Source of the DNA: Actinoplanes couchii
GTDB taxonomy: Bacteria; Actinomycetota; Actinomycetes; Mycobacteriales; Micromonosporaceae
Direction of reading: 5' to 3'
Length of the DNA: 64,000 bases
Assembly: GCF_016862075.1 (NCBI RefSeq)
Contig: NZ_BOMG01000094.1
Location: 62,001 to 126,000, forward strand
Position 1 is the stretch's first letter; every line of letters begins with the position of its first letter. A program made the position numbers and the translations under genes. This document shows, in pieces, positions 34,250 to 43,551 of this stretch. The notes under the pieces were generated by a model. It saw only the letters and a list, made by a program, of their open reading frames with translations, was not told where the DNA came from and did not search any database.

Positions 34250-37200
34250 CACCCTCCTCGTCGCGAACCGTGGTGAGATCGCGTGCCGGGTCATCCGTAC
34301 CGCCAAGGAAATGGGTCTGAAGACCGTTGCCGTCTTCTCCGATCCGGACCGGGGCGCGCCGCACGTGCGGATGGCGGACGTGGCGGTCCGCCTGGGCCCG
34401 GCGCCCGCCCGGGAGAGCTACCTGGTCGTCGACCGGGTCCTCGAGGCGGCCCTGTCCAGCGGCGCCGGAGCGGTGCACCCCGGGTACGGATTCCTGTCCG
34501 AGGACGCCACCTTCGCCGCCGCCGTCCAGACCGCCGGTCTGGTGTTCGTGGGGCCGACACCCGCGCAGCTGACCGCGTTCGGGGCCAAACACACCGCCCG
34601 TGACCTGGCCCGGCAGGCCGGAGTCCCGATGATCGAGGGCACCGGCCTGCTCGCCGGGCTCGACGAGGCGCTCACGGCCGCCGACCGGATCGGCTACCCG
34701 GTGATGCTCAAGGCGACCGGCGGTGGCGGCGGCATCGGCATGCAGGCCTGCCACGACGCCGCCGAGCTGACCGAGGCGTACGGCCGGGTGGAACGTCTGG
34801 CCGTCGCCAGTTTCGGCAGCGGCGGGGTGTTCCTGGAACGGTTCGTGCAGCGGGCCCGGCACGTCGAGGTCCAGGTCTTCGGCGACGGGCACGGCCGGGT
34901 CGTCGCGCTCGGTGACCGGGACTGTTCCCTGCAGCGGCGCAACCAGAAGGTGATCGAGGAGGCCCCCGCGCCGGGCCTGCCGGCCGAGGTGCGCGAGCGG
35001 CTGCACGAGTCGGCGGCGGCGCTGTGTGCGTCGGTGGACTACCGGTCCGCGGGAACCGTCGAGTTCGTCTACGACGCGGCCCGCCGGCAGGCGTCGTTCC
35101 TCGAGGTCAACGCACGTCTGCAGGTCGAGCACCCGGTCACCGAACAGGTGCTCGGGATCGACCTGGTCGAGTGGATGCTGCGGCTGGCCCAGGGCGACAC
35201 CACGGTCCTGGACACCCCGCGCACGCCGGCCGGCGCGGCGGTGGAGGCCCGGATCTACGCCGAGGACCCGACCCGGGACCACCGCCCGAGCGCCGGACTG
35301 GTGACCCGGGTGGTGTTCCCGCCGGATGTCCGGGTGGACGGCTGGGTGGAGACCGGAACCGAGGTGTCCACCGCGTACGACCCGATGCTCGCGAAGGTCA
35401 TCGCGACGGGTGCCGACCGCACGGAAGCCTTCACCAGGTTGGCGGCGGCCCTGGCCGGGACCAGGGTGGACGGCATCGAGACCAACCTGGGCCTGCTGCG
35501 GGCCGCCGTGGTCGAACCCGCCGTGCTCGATGTCGGCCACTCCACCGCGACATTGATCGATGTGCACGACCGGGAACCGCGCATCACCGTGGAACGCTCC
35601 GGCACACTGACGACGGTCCAGGACTGGCCGGGACGGGTGGGCCTGTGGGAGGTGGGCGTCCCACCGTCGGGCCCGATGGACGACCGTTCGTTCCGCTGGG
35701 GGAACCGCGCCCTCGGCAACCCGGAGGGCGCACCCGGCCTGGAGTGCACGGTGGACGGCCCGGCGCTGCGATTCACCGCCGCCACCCGCGTGTGCGTGAC
35801 CGGCGCGGACGTACCGGTCACCGTGGACGGCGAGCCGGTTCCCCGCTGGGAGGCGGTGCTGGTCCCGGCCGGCTCGGTGCTGGACGTGGGCCGGGCCTCG
35901 ACCGGCCTGCGCGCCTACATTCTGTTCGACGGCGGCCTGGACATCCCGTTGTACCTTGGCAGCGCGTCGACGTTCACGCTCGGTCAGTTCGGCGGACACG
36001 GGGGACGGGCTCTGCGCCTCGGTGACGTGTTGCGAACGATTACCGAGAGCAAACCCTCAACCTCGACCTTACCTTTAGGGTTTGCCGCACCCGTGACAGG
36101 TGAAGCCGGTGGTACCCGCATTCCGGCACCCGAAACCCCGGAATCGGAGCGGCCGGTCATCGGGCACCAGTGGAGGATCCTGGTCACCGAAGGACCGCAT
36201 ACCGCGCCGGAGTTCTTCACCCGGGCGGACATCGACGAGTTCTACGCCGCCTCCTGGGAGGTGCACTTCAACTCGGCCCGGACCGGGGTGCGGCTGGTCG
36301 GGCCGAAACCCCGGTGGGCGCGTACCGACGGCGGCGAGGCGGGACTGCACCCGTCGAACATCCACGACACCGCCTACTCGGTGGGGGCGATCGACTTCAC
36401 CGGGGACGTGCCGATCCTGCTCGGACCGGACGGTCCCAGCCTCGGCGGCTTCGTCTGCCCGGCCACGGTCGTCACCGCCGAACGGTGGAAGCTCGGGCAA
36501 CTGGCCCCGGGCGACACGGTCCGGTTCGTGCCGGTCGGCGACGTCGGCGGCACGCCGCTGATCGGCCCCGCCGACGACGGGATCCTGGCCCGCGGCGAGG
36601 AGGTCACCTACCGGCGGTCCGGGGACGACAACCTGCTCATCGAGTACGGGCCGATGACGCTCGACCTCGGGCTGAGAATGCGGGCGCACGCGCTGATGGA
36701 CCGGCTGCGCGCGGAGAACCTGGCCGGCGTCGTCGACCTGACCCCGGGCATCCGGTCCTTGCAGGTGCACGTCGATCCGGCTCGGTTACCCGTACGAAAA
36801 TTGCTGGGTCTGGTCCTGGAGATCGAGGACGAGTTGCCGGCCACCAGCGATCTGGAAGTGCCCAGCCGCACCGTGCACCTGCCGCTGTCCTGGGACGATC
36901 CGTCCACCCGGGAGGCGATCGCCCGCTACATGGCCGGTGTGCGCGACGACGCGCCCTGGTGCCCGTGGAACATCGAGTTCATCCGGCGCGTCAACGGCCT
37001 GGACAGCGTGGACGACGTCTACCGCACCGTCTTCGACGCCAGTTACCTGGTGCTCGGGCTCGGCGACGTCTACCTCGGAGCACCGGTCGCCACCCCGCTC
37101 GACCCCCGGCACCGCCTGGTCACCACCAAGTACAACCCGGCCCGCACGTGGACGCCGGAGAACGCGGTCGGCATCGGTGGCGCGTACCTGTGCGTCTACG

Positions 37201-37802
37201 GCATGGAAGGGCCCGGCGGTTATCAGTTCGTCGGCCGAACCGTGCAGGTCTGGTCGCGCTGGAAGCAGAAGCCGTGGCTGCTCCGGCACTTCGACCGCAT
37301 CCAGTGGCACCCGGTCGGCGCCGAGGAACTGCTCGACCTGCGCGCCGACATGGCCGCCGGCCGGCACCGGCTGCGGATCGAGGACGGCACGTTCCGTCTC
37401 GCCGACCACCAGCGGTTCCTGGCCGACAACGCCGAATCGATCGCCACGTTCCGTGACAAGCAGGCCGCTGCGTTCGGTGCCGAACGGCAGGCCTGGGCGG
37501 CGGCCGGCGAGTTCGACCCGCGACCGGAACCGATCGCGCCGCCGACCGCCGGGCAGGTGACCGTCCCGGACGGCGGCGCCCTGGTCGAAGCCCCGTTCGT
37601 CGCCAGCGTGTGGCGTGTCGACGTGCGCCCCGGCGACCGGGTCGTCGCCGGTCAGCCACTGCTCGCCCTGGAGGCGATGAAGATGGAGACCGTCGTGGTC
37701 GCCCCGTCCGACGGCGAGGTCACCGACATCCTCGTCACCCCCGGCAGCCAGGTCGCGCCGGGCAGCCCTCTGCTCGTACTCGCCGGAAGGACCGCAGCAT
37801 GA
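34242..37802 (+). CDS. biotin-dependent urea/guanidine carboxylase
   Basis: 1186-residue single-chain carboxylase. Biotin carboxylase occupies about 1-450 (FDTLLVANRGEIACRVIRTA, HPGYGFLSED, GGGGGIGMQ, EVNARLQVEHPVTE). KipA/AHS2-type and KipI/AHS1-type carboxyltransferase halves span about 455-1010 (TTVQDWPGRVGLWEVGVPPS; YGPMTLDLGLRMRA). A biotinyl domain ends the protein, with Lys1147 in EAMKM. It carboxylates urea to allophanate, or guanidine to carboxyguanidine. The flanking DUF1989 pair favours guanidine, because urea carboxylase alone would not need the deiminase. GTG start at 34242, coupled to both neighbours by overlap. Confidence 0.94.
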   Translation: MFDTLLVANRGEIACRVIRTAKEMGLKTVAVFSDPDRGAPHVRMADVAVRLGPAPARESYLVVDRVLEAALSSGAGAVHPGYGFLSEDATFAAAVQTAGLVFVGPTPAQLTAFGAKHTARDLARQAGVPMIEGTGLLAGLDEALTAADRIGYPVMLKATGGGGGIGMQACHDAAELTEAYGRVERLAVASFGSGGVFLERFVQRARHVEVQVFGDGHGRVVALGDRDCSLQRRNQKVIEEAPAPGLPAEVRERLHESAAALCASVDYRSAGTVEFVYDAARRQASFLEVNARLQVEHPVTEQVLGIDLVEWMLRLAQGDTTVLDTPRTPAGAAVEARIYAEDPTRDHRPSAGLVTRVVFPPDVRVDGWVETGTEVSTAYDPMLAKVIATGADRTEAFTRLAAALAGTRVDGIETNLGLLRAAVVEPAVLDVGHSTATLIDVHDREPRITVERSGTLTTVQDWPGRVGLWEVGVPPSGPMDDRSFRWGNRALGNPEGAPGLECTVDGPALRFTAATRVCVTGADVPVTVDGEPVPRWEAVLVPAGSVLDVGRASTGLRAYILFDGGLDIPLYLGSASTFTLGQFGGHGGRALRLGDVLRTITESKPSTSTLPLGFAAPVTGEAGGTRIPAPETPESERPVIGHQWRILVTEGPHTAPEFFTRADIDEFYAASWEVHFNSARTGVRLVGPKPRWARTDGGEAGLHPSNIHDTAYSVGAIDFTGDVPILLGPDGPSLGGFVCPATVVTAERWKLGQLAPGDTVRFVPVGDVGGTPLIGPADDGILARGEEVTYRRSGDDNLLIEYGPMTLDLGLRMRAHALMDRLRAENLAGVVDLTPGIRSLQVHVDPARLPVRKLLGLVLEIEDELPATSDLEVPSRTVHLPLSWDDPSTREAIARYMAGVRDDAPWCPWNIEFIRRVNGLDSVDDVYRTVFDASYLVLGLGDVYLGAPVATPLDPRHRLVTTKYNPARTWTPENAVGIGGAYLCVYGMEGPGGYQFVGRTVQVWSRWKQKPWLLRHFDRIQWHPVGAEELLDLRADMAAGRHRLRIEDGTFRLADHQRFLADNAESIATFRDKQAAAFGAERQAWAAAGEFDPRPEPIAPPTAGQVTVPDGGALVEAPFVASVWRVDVRPGDRVVAGQPLLALEAMKMETVVVAPSDGEVTDILVTPGSQVAPGSPLLVLAGRTAA

Positions 37803-39448
37803 CCCCACAGGACCGGGTCCGGGCCGCCTACGCCCGGATCGCCCTCGGTGAACGCCCCGAAGCCTGGATCACCCTGCGTGACGAGGCGGCCGTGCTGGCG
37901 GACGCCGTCGCGGTCGAGGCCCGGCTGGCGGCGGGCGAGGATCTGCCGCTGGCCGGTGCGCTGCTGGCGGTCAAGGACAACATCGACGTCGCCGGACTGC
38001 CGACCACGGCGGGATGCCCGGAGTACGCCTACCAGCCGGCCGTCAGCGCACCGGCGGTCCAGCGACTCGTCGACGCCGGAGTGATCGTTCTCGGTAAGAC
38101 CAACCTGGACCAGTTCGCCACCGGACTGGTCGGCACCCGCAGCCCGCACGGCGCGGTCCGGGACGTCCGTGACCCGTCGCTGGTGTCCGGCGGCTCCAGT
38201 TCCGGGTCGGCGGTGGCGGTCGCGCTCGGCATCGCCGACCTGGCGCTGGGCACCGACACCGCCGGTTCCGGCCGGGTGCCCGCCGCGTTCCAGGGCATCG
38301 TCGGCATCAAACCCACCATCGGCGTGATCCCGAACGACGGGGTGGTGCCGGCCTGCCGGACCCTCGACTGCGTGACCGTTTTCGCCCGCACCCTGGGCGA
38401 GGCCCAGCAGGCCGCGAACCTGATGGCATCACCGGTGTGGCCGAATGACGCACCGCTGGCGGCCCCGCCCCGGCCGATCGTGGCCGTGCCCGCCCGCGAC
38501 GAGCTGACCGCGATGTCCCCCGAGTGGGTGACCGCTTTCGAACAGGTCGCCAAGGGCCTCGAAGCGGCCGGGGCGATCCTGCGGCCACTACGGCTCGCGC
38601 CGTTCCTCGCGGCGGCGAAACTGCTGTACGAAGGCGGTTTCGTGGCCGAGCGTTACGAGGCGGTCGGCGCGTTCGTGTCGGAACACCCCGAAGCGGTGGA
38701 CCCGACCGTCCGCAGGATCATCGAAGGGGCCCGGGACATCCCGGCACACGTGCTGGTCGCCGACACGGCCCGGCTCGCCGCACTGCGGGACGAGGCCATG
38801 GCGGAATGGGGCGACGCCGACGCGCTGCTGCTGCCGACCGCGCCGATCCACCCGTCCATCGCCGCGGTGCAGGCCGACCCGATCCGGGTGAACTCGCTGG
38901 TCGGCACGTACACCAACTTCTGCAACCTGTTCGGCCTGGCAGCCGTTGCGGTACCGGCCCCCGGCCAGGGCGTCCAGGTGATCACTCGCGGTCACGCCGA
39001 CGCGGTGGCGGCCGGCATCGCCGCACTGATCGTCGGGGAACCGGCACCACCGGCCGCCGCCACCGGCATCCCACTGCTGGTGGTCGGCGCCCACCTCAGC
39101 GGCCAGCCCCTCAACGGGCAGCTCACCTCGGTCGGCGCGCGTCTCACCGGCACGGTCGTGACCGCCCCGTCGTATCGGTTGCACGCCCTACCGGCCACCC
39201 CACCGAAACCCGGCCTGACCAGGGTGGACAGCGGCGGAGCGGCGATCGGGGGCGAACTGTGGGAGATGCCGCCCGCCGCCCTCGGCCCGTTCCTGGCCGC
39301 CCTGCCCGAGCCGATGGCCCTGGGCAGGGTCCGCCTCGCCGACGGCACCACGGTCACCGGATTCCTCTGCGAGCCCGCAGCCCTGGCCACCGCCCCGGAC
39401 ATCACCCACCACGGCGGCTGGCGCGCCTACCTGGCCGAGACGTCATGA
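37799..39448 (+). CDS. atzF: allophanate hydrolase
   Basis: 549-residue enzyme that converts allophanate to ammonium and carbon dioxide. The amidase-signature domain (about 1-440) has its triad visible: Lys in LLAVKDNID, cis-Ser and nucleophile Ser in the VSGGSSSGSAV and GTDTAGSGRVPA segments. A C-terminal domain of about 110 residues (HLSGQPLNGQL to GGWRAYLAE) matches the second AtzF domain that completes decarboxylation. The ATG overlaps the carboxylase stop by 4 bases. The frame upstream is open into the carboxylase gene and not used. Confidence 0.93.
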   Translation: MTPQDRVRAAYARIALGERPEAWITLRDEAAVLADAVAVEARLAAGEDLPLAGALLAVKDNIDVAGLPTTAGCPEYAYQPAVSAPAVQRLVDAGVIVLGKTNLDQFATGLVGTRSPHGAVRDVRDPSLVSGGSSSGSAVAVALGIADLALGTDTAGSGRVPAAFQGIVGIKPTIGVIPNDGVVPACRTLDCVTVFARTLGEAQQAANLMASPVWPNDAPLAAPPRPIVAVPARDELTAMSPEWVTAFEQVAKGLEAAGAILRPLRLAPFLAAAKLLYEGGFVAERYEAVGAFVSEHPEAVDPTVRRIIEGARDIPAHVLVADTARLAALRDEAMAEWGDADALLLPTAPIHPSIAAVQADPIRVNSLVGTYTNFCNLFGLAAVAVPAPGQGVQVITRGHADAVAAGIAALIVGEPAPPAAATGIPLLVVGAHLSGQPLNGQLTSVGARLTGTVVTAPSYRLHALPATPPKPGLTRVDSGGAAIGGELWEMPPAALGPFLAALPEPMALGRVRLADGTTVTGFLCEPAALATAPDITHHGGWRAYLAETS

Positions 39449-39567
39449 AAAAGCGCAGGACCCCGAAAAACCTGACACTGCACGCGCCGCGGTACGTCCT
39501 CGGAGACCTGCTCCTGACCCGCCTGATCCCCCACCTCCGCAGTCTCCGCAAGCTCCTCAGGCGGTGA
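39445..39567 (+). CDS. 40-residue basic small protein at the operon end
   Basis: MKKRRTPKNLTLHAPRYVLG then a Leu/Arg-rich amphipathic second half (RLIPHLRSLRKLLRR). The ATG overlaps the allophanate hydrolase stop (ATGA), the same coupling used by the three preceding junctions. That is why I call it a gene although no family is recognised. It is highly basic (about 13 Lys/Arg in 40) and could bind RNA, membrane or a partner enzyme. The last 11 bp overlap the convergent YCII gene. Confidence 0.55.
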   Translation: MKKRRTPKNLTLHAPRYVLGDLLLTRLIPHLRSLRKLLRR

Positions 39568-39883
39568 GGACGGGGCGTACCTCTACCCAGCCGTCGACCA
39601 CCGGGATCATGCGGCCGATCCAGATCGCGTGGTCCAGGTCCGACGCCTCCACGACGTAGCAGCCGGCCAACGACGGGGTGTCCTGGCCGGGGCTCACCTC
39701 GTTGTTGCGGATCGTGACGCCGGCCGCCATCGCGTGGCCGCCGACGATCCGGCCGCCGATCTCGGCCACGTGTTTGCGCAGGGCGAAGTGTGCTTCCAGG
39801 ACTGTCGGGGAGACGGATCGCGCGCTGGTGGGCAGGTCCCGCTCGTACAGCAGGATCATGAAGTGCTGCAGTGGCGTCGGCAT
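39557..39883 (-). CDS. YCII-domain protein
   Basis: 108 residues with the ferredoxin-like YciI/DGPF fold: FMILLYERDLP at the first strand, a central helix region (VLEAHFALRKHVAEIGG) and YVVEASDLDHAIWIGRMIPVV at the end. These small actinobacterial proteins often accompany ECF sigma factors, but none is adjacent here. The biochemical role is unknown. The ATG at 39883 lacks a clear ribosome site; 62 bp separate it from the divergent kinase gene. Confidence 0.85.
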   Translation of the reverse strand: MPTPLQHFMILLYERDLPTSARSVSPTVLEAHFALRKHVAEIGGRIVGGHAMAAGVTIRNNEVSPGQDTPSLAGCYVVEASDLDHAIWIGRMIPVVDGWVEVRPVLTA

Positions 39884-39945
39884 CCCGTCCGAGCCTACTC
39901 CCGCCGGAGTACGCCGGGGCGCATCGCCGCACGTACGGTGAGGTG

Positions 39946-41103
39946 ATGACGAACGTCGCTGTCGCCGGGCTGGTGCTCGTCCTGATGGGGGCGGACACCG
40001 CCTGGAACGGCGCCGGCACCCCCGAGCCGGACGTCGCCGCCGTCGTCCTGGTGGTGCTGTCCGCGGTGGCCCTGCTGTTCCGGCGGCGGCAGCCGATCGT
40101 GGTCGCGGTGCTGTGCGGCGCCCTGCTCACTGTCCTGTTCGTTCTCGGTCACCGCGGTGAGCTGCTGAACCTCGCCGCCCTGGTCGGTCTCTACACCCTT
40201 GTCCGGTACGGGGACCGGCGGCACACCGTGGTCGCCGGCACCGTCGGGATCCTCTGGTCGGCGCTGCTCGGCTGGTTCGCCGAGGGCCGGGGGAGCGCAC
40301 CGGTCCCGGAGATCCTGCTGCCCCTGGTCGCGGTGCTGATCGCCGAGGTGGTGCGCGGCCGGGAGGCGCTGGCCCGGGAGTACGCCGACCGCGAACGCCG
40401 CGCCGTCGCCGACCGGCTGGCCACCGAGCGCCGCACTGTGGCCGACCGGCTCGCCACCGAGCGCCGGGCCGCCGCCGGGCGACTGACCGCTGAGCGGCTC
40501 CGGATCGCCCGTGAGGTCCACGATGTCGTGGCGCACACGCTGACCGGGGTCAACGTGCAGATCGGGGTGGCCGTGGCCGCCTTCGACAGGCGTCCGGAGA
40601 CCGCTCGCGACGCCCTCGACCAGGCGCGGGCGGCGGGCCGGGACGCGCTGCGCGAGTTGCGGGCCACGGTGACGCTGCTACGGGATCCCGGGCTCGACGG
40701 TCTGCCGGAACTCGCCCGGTCGGCCGGATCGGCAGGTGTCGAGGTCACCCTGCACTGCGACGTCCCGGCGGTCTGTCCCGCCCCGGCGCAGCTGGCCGCC
40801 TATCGGATCGTCCAGGAGGCGCTGACCAACGTTATCCGGCACTCCGGAGCCACCGCCGCGACCGTCTCGGTCACCACCGGCGACGACGGGACCGTGTTCG
40901 TCGAGGTGATCGACAACGGACGCGGCCCGGGCAGGGCGGGCGAGGGCTTCGGGCTGCGGGGTATGGCCGAACGGGCCGCCGCGGTCGGCGGCACGACGAC
41001 GTCCGGCCCCGCGGCCGGGGGCGGATTCCGGGTCACCGCGACCCTGCCGCCGGTGCTCCGTTTTGATGACGGCCCGAGGCCCGTCCCGGCGGGTGGGGCG
41101 TGA
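39946..41103 (+). CDS. NarL-system sensor histidine kinase
   Basis: 385-residue HisKA_3-type kinase. Four to five N-terminal membrane helices (about 1-135) are followed by a coiled connector built from three 11-residue repeats (about 150-182), the phospho-His box RIAREVHDVVAHTLTGVNVQ, and a GHKL ATPase domain (VQEALTNVIRHSGA, VEVIDNGRG, GFGLRGMAERA). It phosphorylates the regulator encoded next, with which it overlaps by 4 bases (GTGA). The ATG at 39946 begins at the first helix. The ABC exporter downstream is the probable regulated output. Confidence 0.92.
   Translation: MTNVAVAGLVLVLMGADTAWNGAGTPEPDVAAVVLVVLSAVALLFRRRQPIVVAVLCGALLTVLFVLGHRGELLNLAALVGLYTLVRYGDRRHTVVAGTVGILWSALLGWFAEGRGSAPVPEILLPLVAVLIAEVVRGREALAREYADRERRAVADRLATERRTVADRLATERRAAAGRLTAERLRIAREVHDVVAHTLTGVNVQIGVAVAAFDRRPETARDALDQARAAGRDALRELRATVTLLRDPGLDGLPELARSAGSAGVEVTLHCDVPAVCPAPAQLAAYRIVQEALTNVIRHSGATAATVSVTTGDDGTVFVEVIDNGRGPGRAGEGFGLRGMAERAAAVGGTTTSGPAAGGGFRVTATLPPVLRFDDGPRPVPAGGA
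40393..40491 (+). repeat. in-frame 33-bp tandem repeat in the kinase connector
   Basis: Three 33-bp units encode (E)RRAVADRLAT, ERRTVADRLAT, ERRAAAGRLTA. Eleven residues equal three helical turns, so each unit extends the dimeric coiled coil without changing register. Unit number could vary between strains. Confidence 0.85.
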
Positions 41104-41777
41104 GCGTGCGGGTGGTGCTCGCCGACGATCAGACGATCGTGCGGGCCGGATTTCGGGCCCTGCTGGAGCTGACCGACGACCTGCTGGTGGTGGCCGAGGC
41201 CGCCGACGGTGCCCAGGCCGTCGCCGCGGTCCGACGGCACCGGCCGGACGTGGTGCTGATGGACATCCGGATGCCCGGCACCGACGGCCTCGAAGCGATC
41301 CGGCGGATCGTCGCCGACCCGGACCTGACCGCCGTCCGGATCGTGGTGCTGACCACCTTCGACGCCGACGAGTACGTGTTCGAGGCACTGCGGCTGGGCG
41401 CCTGCGGCTTCCTGCTCAAGGATGTCGAGCCGGACGGCCTGGTCGAAGCGGTCCGGCAGGCCGCCGCCGGGAACGGCCTGATCGCGCCCGCCGTCACCAC
41501 CCGGGTGATCGCCGAGTTCGCCCGGATGCGCGGCCGGTTCACCGGCGCCGACCGTCTGGACGTCCTCACCGGCCGGGAACGGGAGGTCGTCGCTCTGGTC
41601 GGCGAGGGACTGTCCAACGAACGCATCGGCGAACGCCTGCGGATGAGCCCGCTGACCGCGAAGACCCACGTCAGCCGGGCCATGACCAAACTCGGCGTCC
41701 GGGACCGGGCGCAGCTGGTGGCACTGGCCTACCAGACCGGCCTGACCAGGGTCGGCGGTCTGCTCCCACCGGAGTAG
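41100..41777 (+). CDS. NarL/LuxR-type response regulator
   Basis: 225 residues. Receiver domain: VVLADDQTIVRAGFRALLE, phospho-Asp in VVLMDIRMPGTDGLEA, Thr in VVLTTFDADE, Lys in CGFLLKDVEPD. C-terminal LuxR HTH: LTGREREVVALVGEGLSNER and LRMSPLTAKTHVSRAMTKLG. The GTG at 41100 overlaps the kinase stop. Likely target: the ABC exporter genes starting 57 bp downstream. Confidence 0.95.
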   Translation: MSVRVVLADDQTIVRAGFRALLELTDDLLVVAEAADGAQAVAAVRRHRPDVVLMDIRMPGTDGLEAIRRIVADPDLTAVRIVVLTTFDADEYVFEALRLGACGFLLKDVEPDGLVEAVRQAAAGNGLIAPAVTTRVIAEFARMRGRFTGADRLDVLTGREREVVALVGEGLSNERIGERLRMSPLTAKTHVSRAMTKLGVRDRAQLVALAYQTGLTRVGGLLPPE

Positions 41778-41834
41778 GGCCGGTCTCCGCACGGCGGATT
41801 CCCCGGCCGCCACCGGTGCCTAGCGTCCGTTTCC

Positions 41835-42779
41835 ATGATTGAGGTTCGACAACTGACCAAGGTGTACGGCGGCCGCCGCGCCGTCGACGACCTGACCTTC
41901 ACCGTGCAGCCGGGCCGGGTCACCGGTTTCCTCGGCCGCAACGGGGCCGGCAAATCCACCACGATGCGGATGATCCTGGGCCTGGACCGTCCGACCGGAG
42001 GCCAGTCCCGGGTCGCCGGCCGGCCCTACACCCGACTGAACAACCCGTTGGGTACGGTCGGGTCGCTGCTGGAGGCCCGGGCCGTGCACGGCGGGCGGTC
42101 CGCGTACCACCATCTGCTCTTTCTGGCCCGCAGCAACGGGCTGAGCCGGCGTCGCCCCGCCGAGGTCCTGGAGATGGCCGGCCTGAGCGATGTCGCCCAC
42201 CGCCGGGTCCGGACCTTCTCACTCGGCATGCACCAGCGGCTGGGCCTGGCCGCCGCCCTGCTCGGTGATCCGCCGATCCTGATCCTGGACGAGCCGGTCA
42301 ACGGCCTGGACACCGACGGCATCCGCTGGATCCGGGCGCTGGTGACCGGCCTGGCCGCCCAGGGCCGCACGATCCTGCTGTCCAGCCACCTGATGACCGA
42401 GATGGAACAGACCGCCGACCACCTGATCGTGATCGCCGGCGGCCGCCTGGTCGCCGACACCGGAATGCGAGCCCTGATCGCCGAGCACTCCCGGGGCCAC
42501 GTGCGGGCCCGTTCGCCCCACCCGGACCGGCTGGCCGCCACGGTCGAGTCGGCCGGCGCCGCGGTCGTCCCGGCGGCTGACGGCACCCTACGGATCACCG
42601 GCCTGTCCCCGGCCACCATCGGCGACCTGGCCGCCGAGCACACCATCCCACTGTACGAACTCACCCCGTGCGACGAGACCCTGGAAGCCGTCTACACCCG
42701 CCTGACCAGCGACGCCGCCGCGGGGGATCCGGCGACCGCCGATCCGCGGCAGGCCGTCTCCGCCGAGGTGGTCCGGTGA
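41835..42779 (+). CDS. ABC-2 exporter ATPase
   Basis: 314-residue ATPase of the drug/antibiotic export (DRA) type. Walker A GRNGAGKSTT, signature FSLGMHQRLGLA, Walker B ILILDEPVNGLD, and H-loop SSHLMTEMEQ. The C-terminal extension (about 225-314) is typical for this subgroup. It pairs with the permease that starts in its stop codon. Co-location with the NarL-type two-component system suggests an inducible efflux or envelope-stress response, as in many actinobacterial ABC/TCS modules. Confidence 0.94.
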   Translation: MIEVRQLTKVYGGRRAVDDLTFTVQPGRVTGFLGRNGAGKSTTMRMILGLDRPTGGQSRVAGRPYTRLNNPLGTVGSLLEARAVHGGRSAYHHLLFLARSNGLSRRRPAEVLEMAGLSDVAHRRVRTFSLGMHQRLGLAAALLGDPPILILDEPVNGLDTDGIRWIRALVTGLAAQGRTILLSSHLMTEMEQTADHLIVIAGGRLVADTGMRALIAEHSRGHVRARSPHPDRLAATVESAGAAVVPAADGTLRITGLSPATIGDLAAEHTIPLYELTPCDETLEAVYTRLTSDAAAGDPATADPRQAVSAEVVR

Positions 42780-43534
42780 GCGCCGATCTGGCAGGCGGTG
42801 GCCGTCGAGGGACTCCGGTGACCGCTGGGTTGCGGCGGGCCGTCGCTGCCGAGTGGGTCAAGGTCTACAGCGTCCGGTCGGCGGTCGCGACCCTGGCCAT
42901 GGTTCCGCTGCTCACGGTCGGGATCGCGGTGCTGGTGATCGTCACCGGCAGCCTTCCGCCGGGGGAGACGATCCTCGCGGCCGGGCTCGGCAATGCCGTT
43001 CCGGCGCAGCTGGTGGCGGGCGCTTTCGGGGCGATGCTGGTGGCCGGCGAATATGGCAGCGGGACCATCCGCCCGACGCTGGCCGCCGTCCCCCGCAGGT
43101 ATCTGGTGCTCACCGCGAAGGCGCTGGTCGCCTTTCTCACCGTCGCGGTCGTGGCGCTCGTCGCGGCCGGTGGCGCCTATTTGTCCGGGGTGCTGATGGC
43201 GGACACCGCCCGGAACCCGGTCGGTGGAGTACTGCCCGCTCTGCCCGGGTTCGCCGTCGCCCTGGGCACGGTCGCGATGCTGGGTGTCGCCGTCGGCGGG
43301 CTGGTCCGGCATCCCGGCGCGGCGGTGACCGCAGTGACCGCGATCCTGCTGGGACCGCTTCTGATCGGCCCGCTGCTGGGTGATGCCGGTTCCGGGCTGA
43401 TCGACGCATCCCCGACGGCCGGCCTGCAGAAGCTCGCAGACTCCGGAGCCTGGCCGACGCTGGCCCTGATCACCGGCTACAGCCTGGCTCTACTCGCGGT
43501 CGCAACCGTGGCGCTGCACCGGCGCGACGCCTGA
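42776..43534 (+). CDS. ABC-2 exporter permease
   Basis: 252 residues with six predicted helices: VATLAMVPLLTVGIAVLVIV, QLVAGAFGAMLVAGEYGSG, ALVAFLTVAVVALVAAGGAY, ALGTVAMLGVAVGGLV, AILLGPLLIGPLLG and the last LALLAVATVAL. GEYGSGTIRPTLA is the classic ABC-2 cytoplasmic loop motif. The GTG at 42776 overlaps the ATPase stop by 4 bases; a GTG at 42821 is an alternative start. No terminator is obvious; a purine-rich repeat tract follows. Confidence 0.9.
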   Translation: MSADLAGGGRRGTPVTAGLRRAVAAEWVKVYSVRSAVATLAMVPLLTVGIAVLVIVTGSLPPGETILAAGLGNAVPAQLVAGAFGAMLVAGEYGSGTIRPTLAAVPRRYLVLTAKALVAFLTVAVVALVAAGGAYLSGVLMADTARNPVGGVLPALPGFAVALGTVAMLGVAVGGLVRHPGAAVTAVTAILLGPLLIGPLLGDAGSGLIDASPTAGLQKLADSGAWPTLALITGYSLALLAVATVALHRRDA

Positions 43535-43551
43535 TCCGCGGCCAGGCGCGC

